Positions 11,500 to 24,300 are shown, counted from the first letter of the stretch. The stretch: 64,000 nt of DNA from Heterodera schachtii (GCA_023374025.1 SIJG01000045.1:124001-188000), one strand, 5' to 3'. Notes: generated by a model from the sequence alone, not told the origin. A program made the numbers and translations.

Positions 11500-11618
11500 C
11501 CATCAGAATGGACTGCATTAAACCTGAGGTTGACTCCCTTAAATTCTGATGGTAGGCTGCCAACAGCGAGGCGGTGGACTGCATTAAACCAGAGGTTGAC
11601 TCCCTTAACCGCCTGCTG
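11500..11618. other. Two consecutive hairpins carrying the same 34-base loop
   Basis: Hairpin 1 has arms CCATCAGAAT (11500-11509) and ATTCTGATGG (11543-11552). Hairpin 2 has arms CAGCGAGGCGG (11564-11574) and CCGCCTGCTG (11609-11618), pairing with one bulged base. The loops, 11509-11542 and 11575-11608, are the same sequence with one difference (TGGACTGCATTAAACC, then GAGGTTGACTCCCTTAA). The block is GC-rich in an AT-rich setting. It could be a structured RNA or part of a transposon end; apparent ORFs on both strands merely reflect the repeat (GVNLxFNAVH on the minus strand). Confidence 0.7.
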
Positions 11619-11738
11619 ACAGCACATGTGGTGTTTAACACGACTCGCTACAGGAATCTATAGCCGTGTTTTCCTGTGTTGGGGGGGGGTCCAAGGTAGG
11701 AGAGGCCTTGGCAACACAGTACACATGGTGTTGGGGGG

Positions 11739-12281
11739 CTCGCATGTTTGTACCTGGTAATCTATTTAAAAAAATTTATGTGTGCATGTATATGTATGTG
11801 GGGGGAATTTGAAAATTATTGTTTATTAAAACAACAAAAACTTAACAATTCGTTAAGTATAAAAATATTTTTTAGCCATTTTTAGGCTTTGTAAACCATC
11901 CCAAATAGCATTGCCACAGCACTTGGCAGATTTTTAGACCAAGGATGGAAGAGTGTTTAAAAATATTTTTATTTTGTTTTCATTTTTTGAAAACATTTCT
12001 ATAACAATTTGAATTTTTAAAATTTATTTAAATTTTTGTTTGATTTTTTATTTAAAAAACTTTTTTTGAATAAATTATTTATTTTTTTTCATCCTCTTCC
12101 GCTCCAAGGTCAGACAGTTGCGCCTGGGAAGTGCGGCGCAACCGCGCAGTCTGCCCCCAGTGAACCGGAAATTTTCCGGTCTGACCTCTAAGGCCAACTG
12201 TACGCACGCTAAGTGGGTACCAGGTACCACTGTTTTTTTTTGAAAAAAATTCCAAAATTTTGGTTCTCATCAGCACATGCG
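11739..12281. repeat. Nested inverted repeats bracketing a 0.45-kb core
   Basis: CTCGCATGT (11739-11747) is matched by ACATGCGAG near 12273-12281. Inside it, GTACCTGGTA (about 11751-11760) is matched by TACCAGGTAC near 12217-12228. Both pairs are in the order expected of one foldback, though the right side has about 43 extra bases between the two motifs. The core includes an AT-rich part and a GC-rich right half. The termini may mark a non-autonomous element lying inside the satellite. Confidence 0.45.
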
Positions 12282-12350
12282 AGAACCCCGATCCCGGGTG
12301 AGCACGGCGATCCATCAGCGCCGGGTCAGAATGACCTTAACCCGGCGCTG
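12117..12350. other. GC-rich block with three perfect hairpins
   Basis: GTTGCGCC/GGCGCAAC at 12117-12142, ACCGGAAATTTTCCGGT at 12164-12180, and CAGCGCCGGGT/ACCCGGCGCTG at 12316-12350 (11 bp arms, 13-base loop). Short open frames on both strands here (minus 12079-12315, plus 12277-12576) have no recognisable domain and probably follow from GC content. Dense stem-loops point to structured RNA or transposon end, not protein. Confidence 0.6.
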
Positions 12351-12775
12351 GGCGAGACTTACAACATTCTTAAAAAGAAAGTGCTCGAATAAAGTCAGTG
12401 AAAATGGTGCCTATATATGCAATTGGGTAAGGAAAAGAGAGATGGGAAGCAAACGACTTGTCGCTTGTCACACACTATTTCTCACGCAGACGATAAATTC
12501 TCTGCGCGTAACACACTATTTTTTTGCAGACGACAAGAGACAACAAAGGGAAAAGGAAAAAATGGGAAAATTTTGACTTTTTTCGACATTTTCAGTGGTA
12601 TAACTTTGTTCGAATTTGTCGTAGAGCTACGAAATTTTTTTCTCACCCTTCGTCTCGACGAGCTCTACAAATTGTTTGCTTACTGCAAAAGCGTAGCACT
12701 TATGGTTCCCGAGAAATAAGAGTAAAACTGAGTTGTTACCATTCATTTTACAAAAATGTGAGTAATAAAAAAAAT

Positions 12776-13078
12776 CATAACATTTTTCAAAATCAACATT
12801 TTTCAAAAGTGAGATGATACATTTTTAGAGCACACTTAGTGTCACTAAAACCCCCGGAAAACAATTCCCGAACATTCAAGGAAATTCCGTGAACAAAGTG
12901 AAAGTTTGAATTTTTTGGTAAGAATGGGAAAATTTCAGAAAAACATTCATAACATTTTTCAAAATCAACATTTTTCAAAAGTGAGATGATACATTTTTAG
13001 AGCACACTTAGGGTTACTAAAACCCCCGGAAAAACAATTCCCGAACATTCAAGCAAATTCCGTGAACAAAGTGAAAAT
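12776..13078 (+). repeat. 172-bp tandem duplication
   Basis: CATAACATTTTTCAAAATCA begins at 12776 and again at 12948. The second copy runs about 131 bp, through AACCCCCGGAAAAACAATTC and ATTCCGTGAACAAAGTG, before joining the satellite unit. A few substitutions (ggaaa/gcaaa, GTGTCAC/GGGTTAC) separate the copies. Confidence 0.85.
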
Positions 13079-13087
13079 TCGAATTTT

Positions 13088-13462
13088 GGCACAGAAATGC
13101 GAATTTCTGGTGTTTTTTAGCTTAGTCCAGATGCACTGAACATAAAAAGACTGACCACGTTCAGTTCCCTTGCTTCTACGACAAACTGTGGACAGTTGAA
13201 AATTCAGAATTTTTTGGTTCACAAAAACAGGTACTTTCACCATTTGGTGAAATAGGGCTCAGAATTGGGAATTCTTGGTATTTTTAGCTTCCTTTCATCG
13301 AGGCGAACTTAATGGTACCAAATATGTACGGTTCTGCTCACTATTGGTCGAGCAATGATCATTTCAAAATTCGAATTTTTTCGGTTTTTCACCAAAATTC
13401 GGACCTTCACCTTTTAGCTTAGGGGGCACAGAAATGGGAATTTCTGGTGTTTTTTAGCTTAG
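13088..13462 (+). repeat. 337-bp satellite unit, right block
   Basis: One complete, circularly permuted copy of the unit seen at 10354-10691, more than 95% identical by eye. It starts and ends with GCACAGAAATG...TTTTTTAGCTTAG (13089 and 13426-13462). The near identity with the left block, across a 1.7 kb insert, suggests recent amplification followed by insertion of the hairpin block. Confidence 0.8.
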
Positions 13463-14157
13463 CAAACGAAGCGAAAAATTAATTCAAATTTTATTTATAG
13501 AAAAATTAACTTGTAAAGGTGTATTTATTTACTTGTTTTGTTGATTCATGTAAAAATAACTCAAAATTTTACTGTAAGAGTCTTCGATTTAGAAATTTGA
13601 CTGATTTTATATAACAGTAAATTATATAATTTTAAAAAAATTTTATTTTTTCTTTGAGTTTATTCATTAAAGAAAGTAATGCATAAACACAACAATTATT
13701 AAAGTGCATTTTGAAAACATTTTTTTAAAAATGTGGAAAAAAAAAATTAGGGAGGAATATATGCCCAATTAAGGACTAATCTTAAAATCAAGGATTTTAA
13801 TTTATCCAAATCATCCCAAATAAGGAAAAATGTTAGTCCATATTTAATGCCTTTTTATGGCGTAATTATTATTTTTTTTGGGAGCGGGGAGAAAGCCACA
13901 ATATTTACGTGACAATTCTTTTCAATACCAAATTATTTGAACAGTGACAATCAATCTTTTCGCAAACAAATTTTCATGTTTAAGCGCGCCGCGAAAAAAA
14001 AGATGTTTTCAAAACAAAAAATAAAAATTAAAGAAAAAAATAATTCTATATAAAAGTATTTATGATAAAAAAGAAATAAAAATATATAAACAAGTAAATT
14101 ATTATTATGCAAATTAATAAAAAATTTTCAGAAACAATAATAAAATAAAATTTGACA
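13463..14157. other. AT-rich spacer
   Basis: No gene or element recognised. A GCGCGCCGCG run at about 13984 is the only GC-rich spot. Confidence 0.5.
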
Positions 14158-14268
14158 CCATCCCGACCCCGAACAATTTGGCGACCCCGACCCAAACCCC
14201 GACGCTTCCAACCCCGACGACCCCGAACCCCGACTTTTCCAACCCCGACGGTTGGGGGCTCAACCCTA
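14158..14268 (-). repeat. ACCCCGAC minisatellite ending in a hAT-like terminus
   Basis: About ten irregular copies of GACCCCGA / AACCCCGAC fill the stretch. The right edge, read on the minus strand, is TAGGGTTGAGCCCCCAACC, like the CAGGGnTGnGCnnn ends of hAT transposons, and it can fold (CAACC / GGTTG). The Gly/Val-rich minus-strand frame through it is low complexity. Call: end of a non-autonomous hAT element with internal GC-rich repeats. The other terminus was not found. Confidence 0.5.
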
Positions 14269-14269
14269 G

Positions 14270-15235
14270 TTTTAGGAAATCATTGGGATTTTTTTTCCAT
14301 TTCATTTTTTTTATTTTAATTTTATCGTTCAAATAAACGTAATCTTACATTATAATCTATTCTTATTGAATGTTTAATATTTTTTCAAAATTTTTTTAAT
14401 ATACATTTATTTAATAATAATTCTTTTCAACTTGATTTTAATGGATTAATCAAAGACAAACACTTTCTGCATCATTTTTATAAGATAAACTAAAATTATT
14501 ATAAATAGTTCAATTATTGTTGAATTTAATCCTTTAAATTTTTTTTTACTTAATGCTTTTTTCTAATTGAAATTTCAGTGTTTCTCAACATTTTTCTTTC
14601 TAAATAAATTTTAATGTGATGTATTCATTTATTGTATTTAATCCTCTTTTTCATATTTTCGTTATTTTTATTTAACTCTTTTCAATTTAAAATTATATAA
14701 TATTTTTCATTTATATTAATATATTTCTTTGGTATATCATTTTTTAGAATATAAAATCTTCTTAATTACTTATTTTATTGAATTCCATTTCACTAAATTT
14801 GAAAATAGTATTTTTGCTATAATTTTATTTATTTTGCTATAAATTCTTCATTCATATAACCGAATTTCTATACAAAAAACTGAAGAATATGTTTTCAAAC
14901 TTTTCCTTGTGTTGTCCAAAAAATTCTTAATCAAAAAATTATATAAATTAATAAAATTGTTTTTATTTAATGATTATCCTTTTTATCATTAATTTTGTTC
15001 ATTTATATAATTTATTATGAAAAATAATTTATTATTAAATAACATTTATTAATTACAATTGCATTTTTAATATTTATTGGTTATAATTTTTTGTTATGTT
15101 TATATATTTTTATTATATGTTTAAAAATAAAGTGTTGTATTCAAATTTATTTAAAGGCTATAAAGAATATTGTTATTGCATTAGTATATTGAATTAATCA
15201 TCATAAATTAATTATTTTTTTTACTAAAGTAGAGC
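14270..15235. other. T-rich spacer
   Basis: Markedly T-rich on the plus strand; no coding island. Confidence 0.55.
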
Positions 15236-15295
15236 GTAAGTACTTTTTTAATGTATTGTCATCAAATTAGTATATTAACATATTTTCCTGCACAG
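15236..15295 (+). other. Candidate 60-bp spliceosomal intron
   Basis: Starts GTAAGTAC directly after AGAGC and ends TTTTCCTGCACAG before GTTATC. Both sites match the eukaryotic consensus closely, and 60 bp is a normal nematode intron length. It has T-rich sequence throughout. The exon upstream is AT-rich and short, so the reading frame across the junction is not certain. Confidence 0.4.
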
Positions 15296-15368
15296 GTTAT
15301 CTCTGATTTTCGCTTCCAATGGCACCCCAAGTGGGACAAATATTGACTTATTAAGAAAATATCGTTAA
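15296..15368 (+). CDS. Candidate terminal exon after the 60-bp intron
   Basis: From the acceptor, one frame runs 23 codons to TAA at 15366-15368 (reads ASNGTPSGTNIDLLRKYR at its end). Another runs 16 codons to TGA and reads SDFRFQWHPKWDKY. Both are coding-like because the island is GC-richer. No family is recognised. The good acceptor immediately upstream supports transcription; the frame is unresolved. Confidence 0.28.
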
Positions 15369-15522
15369 AATTCTTATTGCTATAAAGATTTTAAAATTAG
15401 ATTAAAGGTACATTGAAAAATTAATGAATATCTTAGCTTTGAATAATTTTAATCTTTTTATTTACTAGTTATTTTCTAAGATTTATAATTTTAATTATTA
15501 TTTAAAAATCTCTTTTTTTCAG

Positions 15523-15585
15523 TTTAAGTGTTTTATTTCAACATTTCGGTTTGGGGCTGCCTCGCGCCGGGAATGGTTTTATTAA
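15523..15585 (+). CDS. Candidate short exon after a TTTTTTTCAG acceptor
   Basis: CTCTTTTTTTCAG ends at 15522, a strong acceptor. The frame from 15523 gives 20 codons to TAA (GAASRREWFY at the end); the next frame is open for longer. GC-rich core TGCCTCGCGCCGGGAATGG. It could belong to the same gene as the 15296 exon or be an alternative 3' end. Confidence 0.25.
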   Translation, partial: FKCFISTFRFGAASRREWFY

Positions 15586-15609
15586 ACTCAAAATTATTGC
15601 ATAAATTGC

Positions 15610-18055
15610 TTATAAATTTTGTACAGTTACTTTCAAATATTATAAATTTATTTTGTTGATATTTATTTATTTTTATTAAGTACGAATGTATATATTTTTT
15701 CATTCTTTTAAAGAGTTTTAAAATTAAATAAAAATATTTAAACATATATTTTATTCAGGTAAAACGGCAAAGGTCAAAAACCCAACCATTAATATTTGAA
15801 AAAGTTTTTCAAGAAAAACTAATTTTGTCTTCTTTTTTGCATTGTATAAAACATTGATTGTCAGTTTCTAAAACATTTTGATAGCAGACATTTTCTATAA
15901 TTTTTGTTGTAAAAAGTGACTTCTTTCGTTTTTTTATTATTAAATTTTTATATTTTTTTATTTTTTCTGTATAAAAATAATATATAATTTTTTACTCTTA
16001 TTTAAGTTTTATGAGTACCTAAAAATGAACTTCGTAAAATTTTCCCGAAATCATTTTAAAACAACAAAAAATTGGAAATAGATTTTTTACAATTATTAGC
16101 TTATAAAATTTAATAATTAACAATTATAGCATAAAAATTAAATAATATTAAAAAGGACGCTAAGCCTAATTAGTTAATTAAATAAATATAGGTTTAAAAA
16201 ATTTGCATACATTTAAAAGCAATTTTCCTACTCTATTCGCTACAAATCGACTAGATCTAAAAAATTTAATTATATGATATTATTTAAAAAAGGAACAAGA
16301 AACAAAATATTAATTAGAATATTAATTTTTTCTCCTTAAATAAATTTTTTCAAAAAGAAAATTTCTTTTTTTAAGGTAAAAGTGAAATTATAAAAAAGAA
16401 TTCAAATATCTCGCTCAAATATTTTTAGTAAATAAAAAAGAATATTGATGAGCTAAAAATATACGTTACATCGATGAGCTGCAAATCTATTTTAATGGTA
16501 CTGGAAATATCTAATCATTTCATAAATTCGATAGCATAATTGACACCATAAAAAATAAAAATTTTCATATTCTAACTAAAAACAAAGAATTGAAAAACAT
16601 AAGTTCACAATTATAAATAATTGTATGAAATTTAAAAATTTTAATAAATTTGAAAATTAAATAAAAGAAAAAATGAAATCTTTTCCGAGAACGATTATAT
16701 AATGAAATAATTAATCTATTGATATAATAAACTTGAACGCATCCGCAGATAAAATATTTCTGTATGTAGTGTGATGTCCCCATCATTTTTGAATAATGCA
16801 CATTAGATAATATAGCAACAAAAAAAAAATTAAATAGCATAATTGAAAAATCACTAGAGAAATTAATTTAATCATACAAGTTTAAATTAAAAATATAATT
16901 TTTTATAATTTTCAATAAAATAATTTTAAAAAATTCCCGCAATTAAACCAGAAAATTATTTTGGATTTTATTTCCAATAGAGCAACCAAAATTTGTCTGC
17001 ATAATGTCAGACAAAATCAAAAAATATTATTTAAAAAAATATTTGAAAAAACCATTAGTTAATAGTCGTTATATCAATAAATAAAATTAATTTTAAACAT
17101 ATTTCAAATACATAAGAAAATCAGCTGCTCGAATAATAGGTGTGCAGTTCTTTTATTGAAATTAGCATATTTCATTTTATATAATAAATAAAATTTTTTT
17201 AATGTAAAGTAGCTATTGAGAATGAAAGCTTGAATTTTACAAATAAAAATGGCCAATAAAAAACCACAAAAAAGTAAAATTTATTGTTATTTGTTTCTTT
17301 TGTGATAATAATTTTATAAAATATTGTAAGAGTTTTTTAAATATTATTTGTTATTTTTTAATCGCAATTCATAAAAAGCAAAGTTGTGTTAATAAAATTA
17401 TGTTTTTCAACAATTTTGTTCAAGCAAGAATTGTACGAATAAAATTTATAATTACAATAAATTATCCGGTCTCTACTTAAAAGTAATCATTTGCTTATAA
17501 ATAAAATAAATTGATTTTTTTCAATAAATTTTTAGCTCCATTAATGAATTTGTAGCGTATCTAAATATAACAATCATAATTTTTATACTAATTATCGCAG
17601 ATATAAGCGCTGTCTTTTTCCGTGCAAATCATTCGAAATTTTTTTTCATTCAGAGAAAATAGTATTGATTCACATATAATTTTTTTTTTATAACTTTGGC
17701 TAATGTATTTTTTAGTAATTAAATTTTAGATGAGTTTTTGGAATTACTTCGTATAAGTAATTATTTCATCCGCATAACTTTCAATTGGTTATTTATTTTT
17801 GTAGGATAATTTGGATGGATTATGTCGAAAACCAAGAAGAAGTTTATATAATTTTGAATATAGAAACTGATTTTGTATTTGTTCCTAACATGAGTAAAAA
17901 AATAAATAAATTATCTGGTTTATATCTTATATAATTTTATTTATGATAATAATAAAATTTTCCTTTATCGCTTTAATTTCTATTATTATTTTTTTTCAGT
18001 TTATGTTTTTTACACGCTATCAGTGTTCGATTACACATTACACGAACTTGTTAAA
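15610..18055. other. AT-rich spacer
   Basis: Nothing supported. A 91-codon minus-strand frame at 16565-16840 is Phe/Ile-rich with no motif and is not called as a gene. Confidence 0.5.
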
Positions 18056-18181
18056 ATGATGGCCTAGAGAGATGCTTCTGATTGAAGTGCGGGTTAAATT
18101 TCAAATTCATGCCATTATTTATTTAAATTTAAATAATTTATTTTCAATGTTTAATTTTATTTTAAAAAAATGATCGTGTGA

Positions 18182-18244
18182 CTCCGCTATGAAATGCTGG
18201 ACATTCGCGATGAAATGCGCGAAATGAACGAACAACTCGTGTGA
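18182..18244 (+). CDS. Candidate coiled-coil exon fragment
   Basis: Twenty codons, open from a TGA at 18179, reading LRYEMLDIRDEMREMNEQLV with heptad-like spacing of Leu/Ile/Met, then TGA at 18242-18244. The island (18170-18245) is sharply richer in GC than its flanks and has short internal repeats (GATGAAATGC). There is no clear splice acceptor. The opposite strand is also open, as the tail of a 66-codon frame with a very hydrophobic start (18119-18319, minus). Either strand could be the real one. Confidence 0.25.
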   Translation, partial: LRYEMLDIRDEMREMNEQLV

Positions 18245-18319
18245 TTTGCTCAAATAAAGAAAGAAAAAATACAAAAACATAAAAATAAATAGTAAATTAA
18301 GTAAAAAAACAAATACCAA

Positions 18320-21300
18320 ATAATAGTTTGAAAATAATTATATTTAATTTGACAATTATTAAGAGCATCTACATTATTCTTAAAGAATTGAAAATTAAAT
18401 ATTTAAACGTTTATTCATATATTTTCTTTACAAAGCAATTCAATTTTTTATATTTTGTAAAATGAGTTTACGGAAAATTATATGTATAAATTGAGTTATT
18501 TGAGGACATGCTTGAAACTGTTGTCAGATCTTGACGATTTTTTGAAAAATTTAACAAAAATAATATCTTTGAATATTAGAAATGAAAAAAAAAACAATTT
18601 TTATAATAAGAATCATTAAACGATGATAGCAATAATAAGACAGTCATGACTAAAGATTGCCTTGCCATGTATTTCAAAGTGTCATAAATTTCCAAATTTA
18701 TTTTAACAAAAGTTTATTTATTATAAATACTTAAAATATAATCATTGACCTTTTATGAGAAGGAGAGGACTGCATATTAAGAATTTTAGAAACAAATTAA
18801 TAACAGTTAATGGATTAAAATTATTTTGCTTTAAATATATAATTACACTAATAATAATAAAGATAATTCTACAAAAATTTATCTTCTCTTAATCAATCAT
18901 TATATTATTTTAAAAATGAAAAATAAATATTTTTTTTAATAATTTGTCAATACAAAAATTTAAAGTTTTATTATTATGCAGAATGAAAAAATTTTACCAA
19001 TAAAGAATTTATCAAAACAATAATAGCTTTCATATGCAAAAATAAAAAACGAACTGGTGCATATTTTTCAATCGAATTCGTTGGGTTCAGCAAGTATTTT
19101 AAAAAGATTGTTCTACGAAAAAACCAAAAAGTTAAAAAAGGAATTTAACCAATAAATCGCGTTCAGAATGTTAAGCGTATTAAAATAAATGAAAATTAAT
19201 TTAAAGAAAAATAATTAGACAAAAAGAAAGAAAAGAAATGTAAAATTATTTGAAAAAAATACTGCCGAAATAAATAAATGTAAACAATTATTACGAAATG
19301 CCGACAACTGAAAAAAAATTACAGTACGCCCGTATGATATCTAAAAATTATTTAATAGAAAAATGTAAGAAAAAATTTATAATACAACAATAAATACAAC
19401 CTTTTGAACGCATGAAAATACTTGAAATTTAAAAGCAAAGGATTATAGATAACATTTTAAATATAAGTATTATATGAGAAGTGACAAAAGCTTAAAAAAA
19501 TTGTTGTAAAAAATCCAATTAAATTAATTAACTATACATACTCCAAAAATTTTCAACTTACAAATAATTTAGCCAAAGACCAAATTAAATTATAAACTCT
19601 ATTTAAATATACAAATTTTATTTACTGGATTATTTATAAATTTTAAAATAATAAATATGGAAAGATAACCTCAAATTTAAGCCAAGTTAAAAACAATAAT
19701 ACTTTTAAATGGTAAAAAAAGAAAAATAATAATATTTAAAAAATAAAAATCATAACAACTGTGGTGACGACATAAATTAGAAATTAGGGTTATAAATACA
19801 GATTAAAAATATTAATGCTCTGATTAAACAAAATTTTTTATTGTACTCTAGTACAACGATAATTATATCTCAATACATAAATAAATTATTAGGAGAAAAT
19901 CGCCAAGAGTTGGTCTTGCAACAGAGGTAATGGACACCTCAAATTGTAAAAAATAAATTCTGAATTATCTTTTCACAGAATAGAGCGAATGAAATACAAA
20001 GAAGAAAAATCTATTAATTTTGTTAAACTTTAAATAAATAATTATTATTTTGGGCAAATTTAATAGAAAAAATCATGACAATTATCCTTTTAATACATGA
20101 ACATCATAGCGAAAAATAATAATATCTGAACAAAGCATGCATTTGCTTAAAAAGCGCATACATTAGTTTATGCATAAAACTAAGCAAGCTATTAATAAAT
20201 GAATATAATAATTATATATTTCCACAAATCATATTAGAATTATTCTTACAATTATTATTAAATTATAAAGATAATATTTAAAAAAAAATTATTAATTTTC
20301 ACAAGAGTACTGTAATTTTATTATACTTTATATATAATTTGTTCAAGATTAACTGTATAAATGATAGACACGCCAATAGAATTGTTTTATAAATTAATAA
20401 AAATGGATAAAAATTAAATTTAAAACATAATGAAAATTTAAATTATTTAACAAATACTTAGTAATGATTTTAAATTTTTAGATTAAAGGATAACGATACG
20501 GACTGTTGGATAATGCATGAATTTGCGTTGTCGTCTTTTAATAAAAATAAAAACAATTTTTTTTTCTGCAGATCCAACTTATACCAAAAATATTTGAATA
20601 AAGAAAATTTTTAATTAAATCTAGTTAACCTTAACGGGCAAGAATGGTTGAAATGCAAGATTAATTTTATGAAAAGTAAAATCAAGTCTTAATTAGTCAT
20701 AATAAAATAAGAAGTAGTAACCTAAAAATTTACAAGAAGGAATTCCAGACATCACTTGCAATATATTCTCGAGGATTATGAGAATTCATTGAGAAAAAAT
20801 AAACCATATTACAATTTTATGCAACATAAAAAAATTAAAGTAATTTAAAGTTAAATTTCCAAAAATAAAATAATTATTTAAAAATGATACAAAATATAAT
20901 TAATTTTTTAGTTATATTTTAAAACATAATAAAAATACAAAAAAAAATTCACAAAAATAAAATAAACTCTCGGAAAAAAATGAATTTATTTTTAAATAAA
21001 TTAAAATACACATATCAGCTAATACTAATTCAAAAAATTCATGCTCTAAACTTCAAATTATAAAATTAATTTAACATATTATTAAGAATTTATAATAAAT
21101 GCATAAAAATAAATAAAAGGGCATTGAATCTGGTCACAAATTAATTAAATCTTATGGAATTTATGTAAAAAATGAATAATTAAAGAAACAATTAAAATTT
21201 TAAAAATATTCAAAACAAATACAATAATAAGATTAATTCTATTCTTTTAAATTAAATTAATAAAAAAAAATTTAAATAAAACATTAAACCCAAATAATAA

Positions 21301-24300
21301 TTGGAACAATGTAATTGCCATTCATAAACTTAATACGATTTTTACTGTATAAACAATTGTCTCTCAATATGCATAATTATTGGAGTCGTAGGCTACTACG
21401 ACACGATAACAGTATGAATAGCGTGAGTGTAATAAATCGAATCATAAATAATAATAATAAAAATAATAATTTATTATAATAATATATCATAAAGATAAAA
21501 TAAAACTTCAACTACAAATTTAATCTTCAAACATAAAACGAAACGAAATAAACGGCGTATGAATTAAAGAATTTGAAAATAATACATAAAAGTTGAATTT
21601 AAAAAACTCCAAATAAAATACTTCATTTTAAATAATAAAAATAAATGATGAAGTAATAAGGGACGAAAATAAACTCTTTAAATTTTGACGAAATATCAAA
21701 GAGAATAAATAATTTATAAAGAAAATTACGTATTGAATAAACAAAACTATTTTTTATTTTTCCTTTATTTTTCTTGTTTTGTCCCTTTTTACGCTTGCAG
21801 AACGCTTAATGTACAATACTGAGCGAAATAATAAGATTATATATTATACATTAAAGTGTATTCAATATTAAAATTTACTTTTAGATTTTTTTAAAATTTG
21901 ATATACTTATATCTGAGTTTTGAAGTATTTTTATAGTTTCATTTTATTTTTGTTTGAATTATAATTTGAAGTTATTTTCTGTAAAATAATATGACTTTGT
22001 AGAGAAAAAATGTATCTACATTTCAGTTCTTTCTTGAACAGTTAACAGTGGAGCTTCCTCATAAAAATAGGTTTTGAATTAAACAATAAGTTTAAATATC
22101 AGTTTTAAGAATCAGTGTAATTAGTGGAATCAATAGATTAAATGATAACAAGAACGTTTTTAAAATATTAAAGATACAAAGAAAATAATTATTTACACAA
22201 TGGGACAAAATTTCTAAATGTCTGCGATGAAGAGTAAGAACCACCCAATGTGAAAGTTTGTTTCTTATTAATGAGTGATAAATTAATAATAAAATCGAAT
22301 TCATTTAAATATTTTTAATAATATTAAAAAATGTTTATGTTTTATTTATTTTTTGGTTTTATTTTATAATTATTATTTATTTAATTATTCAATTTTATCA
22401 ACAATAAAATTTTTGGTTTTATAAAAGATTTCAAAGTGTAATTTCGCAAGCTTTTAATTAAGTTAAAACAATGGTTTAAATAATTTATTATTTCAAATTT
22501 CAAATTTTTATTTCGTTGCTATCCACTTCAAGAATCCCTTATTTCGCAAAAAATTAAAAAAAATAGTTTAATTACAAACCAAAAATTAATTTAATGAATT
22601 AAGAATTAGTAAGAATGGATAAAGAATTCCTTTTATCTATTCAATTTTTTAAAAATGATTACGAAATATTGATATGATTTTAAGCAATTATTAATTTAAT
22701 AAATTGAATCCAAATAAATTTAGAATCATAAGATGCATGATAAATATAAAATAATGCCCCAGCTGATGGGACGATCACTTTAACGAAAGTCATGAGAACT
22801 AAAATTTAAGAACATCAAAATGGGAATGAGAATAATAAAATTTAAATGGTATAATTTTTCTAGAAATAAATTTCTTATCTTAAAATAATCCGAAAATAAA
22901 TGGTATTATTTTATAAATAATAGATGGTGACTCAAATTAATTTTTGAAATTTAGTTAGATAGAAATATTTAAATTACTTGGTCATTATTTAAAATTCACT
23001 AAATAAATAAGGCAGAACAATATTTATATATTAAAATAAACTTTTATTGAAAAAATATGATAATTAAACAAAACAGATTAACAAGTATTCGAAACAAGAT
23101 AGAATGTAAACATAAAAATTTTTAATTTAATTAATAATTTAAAAATAAAACCTAAATCATAAAATAAATTAAGTTATAATTTCTGTATTTGTCCAATTCA
23201 TTTTTTTATTATGATAATCCTTTTCTAGTTTATGGCGACATATATATTTAAAGATTTACAACACTAATTAAATAAATATTAAATAAACAAGCAGATAATT
23301 TCTTATAATTAAAAATTGCAATTCTTTAAACAGAATCTAATTTGAGTATTTATTTATTTTTAATTAATTTATAAAATTAAAAATAATGTTTATTATTGTA
23401 TGGGGACAAATAAATAAAAATTCTCACGGCGCTTATTTTCATGCTTAGTTTTTATACTAAAACACAATGAACCTGAACATATTTACATTTATTTAATTAA
23501 AATATACTCAAAATGTCATAAATTATATTCAAATCTAATAAAAAAGGAAATGAAAATTTTAAAACCAGTAGCGTGGAAAAAACTTTTACAGCCTGAATTG
23601 GACGATTTTGTTAGCAAAAGAACTGAATAAGATTAAGCATGCTAATAAATAGTGACAATTAATTATGGAAAAATATGTTTAGCTCTTAAAAGAACATATT
23701 TATTATAATTATAAAATAAGACAAATGATTCTGATCATTTTTAAAATTAAGAAAAACTAAATATCAAATATTTTTGCGCACATACATATATTGTAAATGT
23801 CAATATAAAATTAAAGTGAAAAATTTTTAAAAAATAAATGAAATTCATTTATAAGCATCTTTAATTATCAATTAAAATAAAGACTTAAAAAAGTTCAAAA
23901 CAATATTATACATAATTATTAATATGATTTTACTTTTTATTAATCTTTATTATAAAATTCTATTTTATTTATTTTGGTCTCTAATATTTTAAAATTTGAA
24001 AGTATAATATTCATATAATCCAGTACGGCAAATAATTTAAAATACACAAAAATAAATGAGTCAAATAAAATTGACAAGAGAATAGAGCTAAAGAATTATT
24101 ATTAATTTAATATTTATAAAATCACAAATTATTGTCAAGAAATAAAAAAAATTGCAGATTAAATTTTGAAAAAATCTTCATTTTTAAGGATTGAATTTTT
24201 AAAAATTTTAGGTCGTTTCTTAGGGGGTGTATTTTCGTTCGTATTGCATTTTTCATATCAAATTTTTATTAACATTCAAAAATATATTTTATTTTTATTT

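Noticed and set aside
11386..12817. Five overlapping frames of 60-100 codons on both strands
   Set aside because: They follow from the GC-rich hairpin block; no domain, and repeats and palindromes explain the openness.
18053..18125. tRNA-like sequence (TGGCCTAGAGAG box, later GGTTAAATTTC)
   Set aside because: Acceptor, anticodon and T arms do not pair; at best a decayed tRNA-derived repeat.
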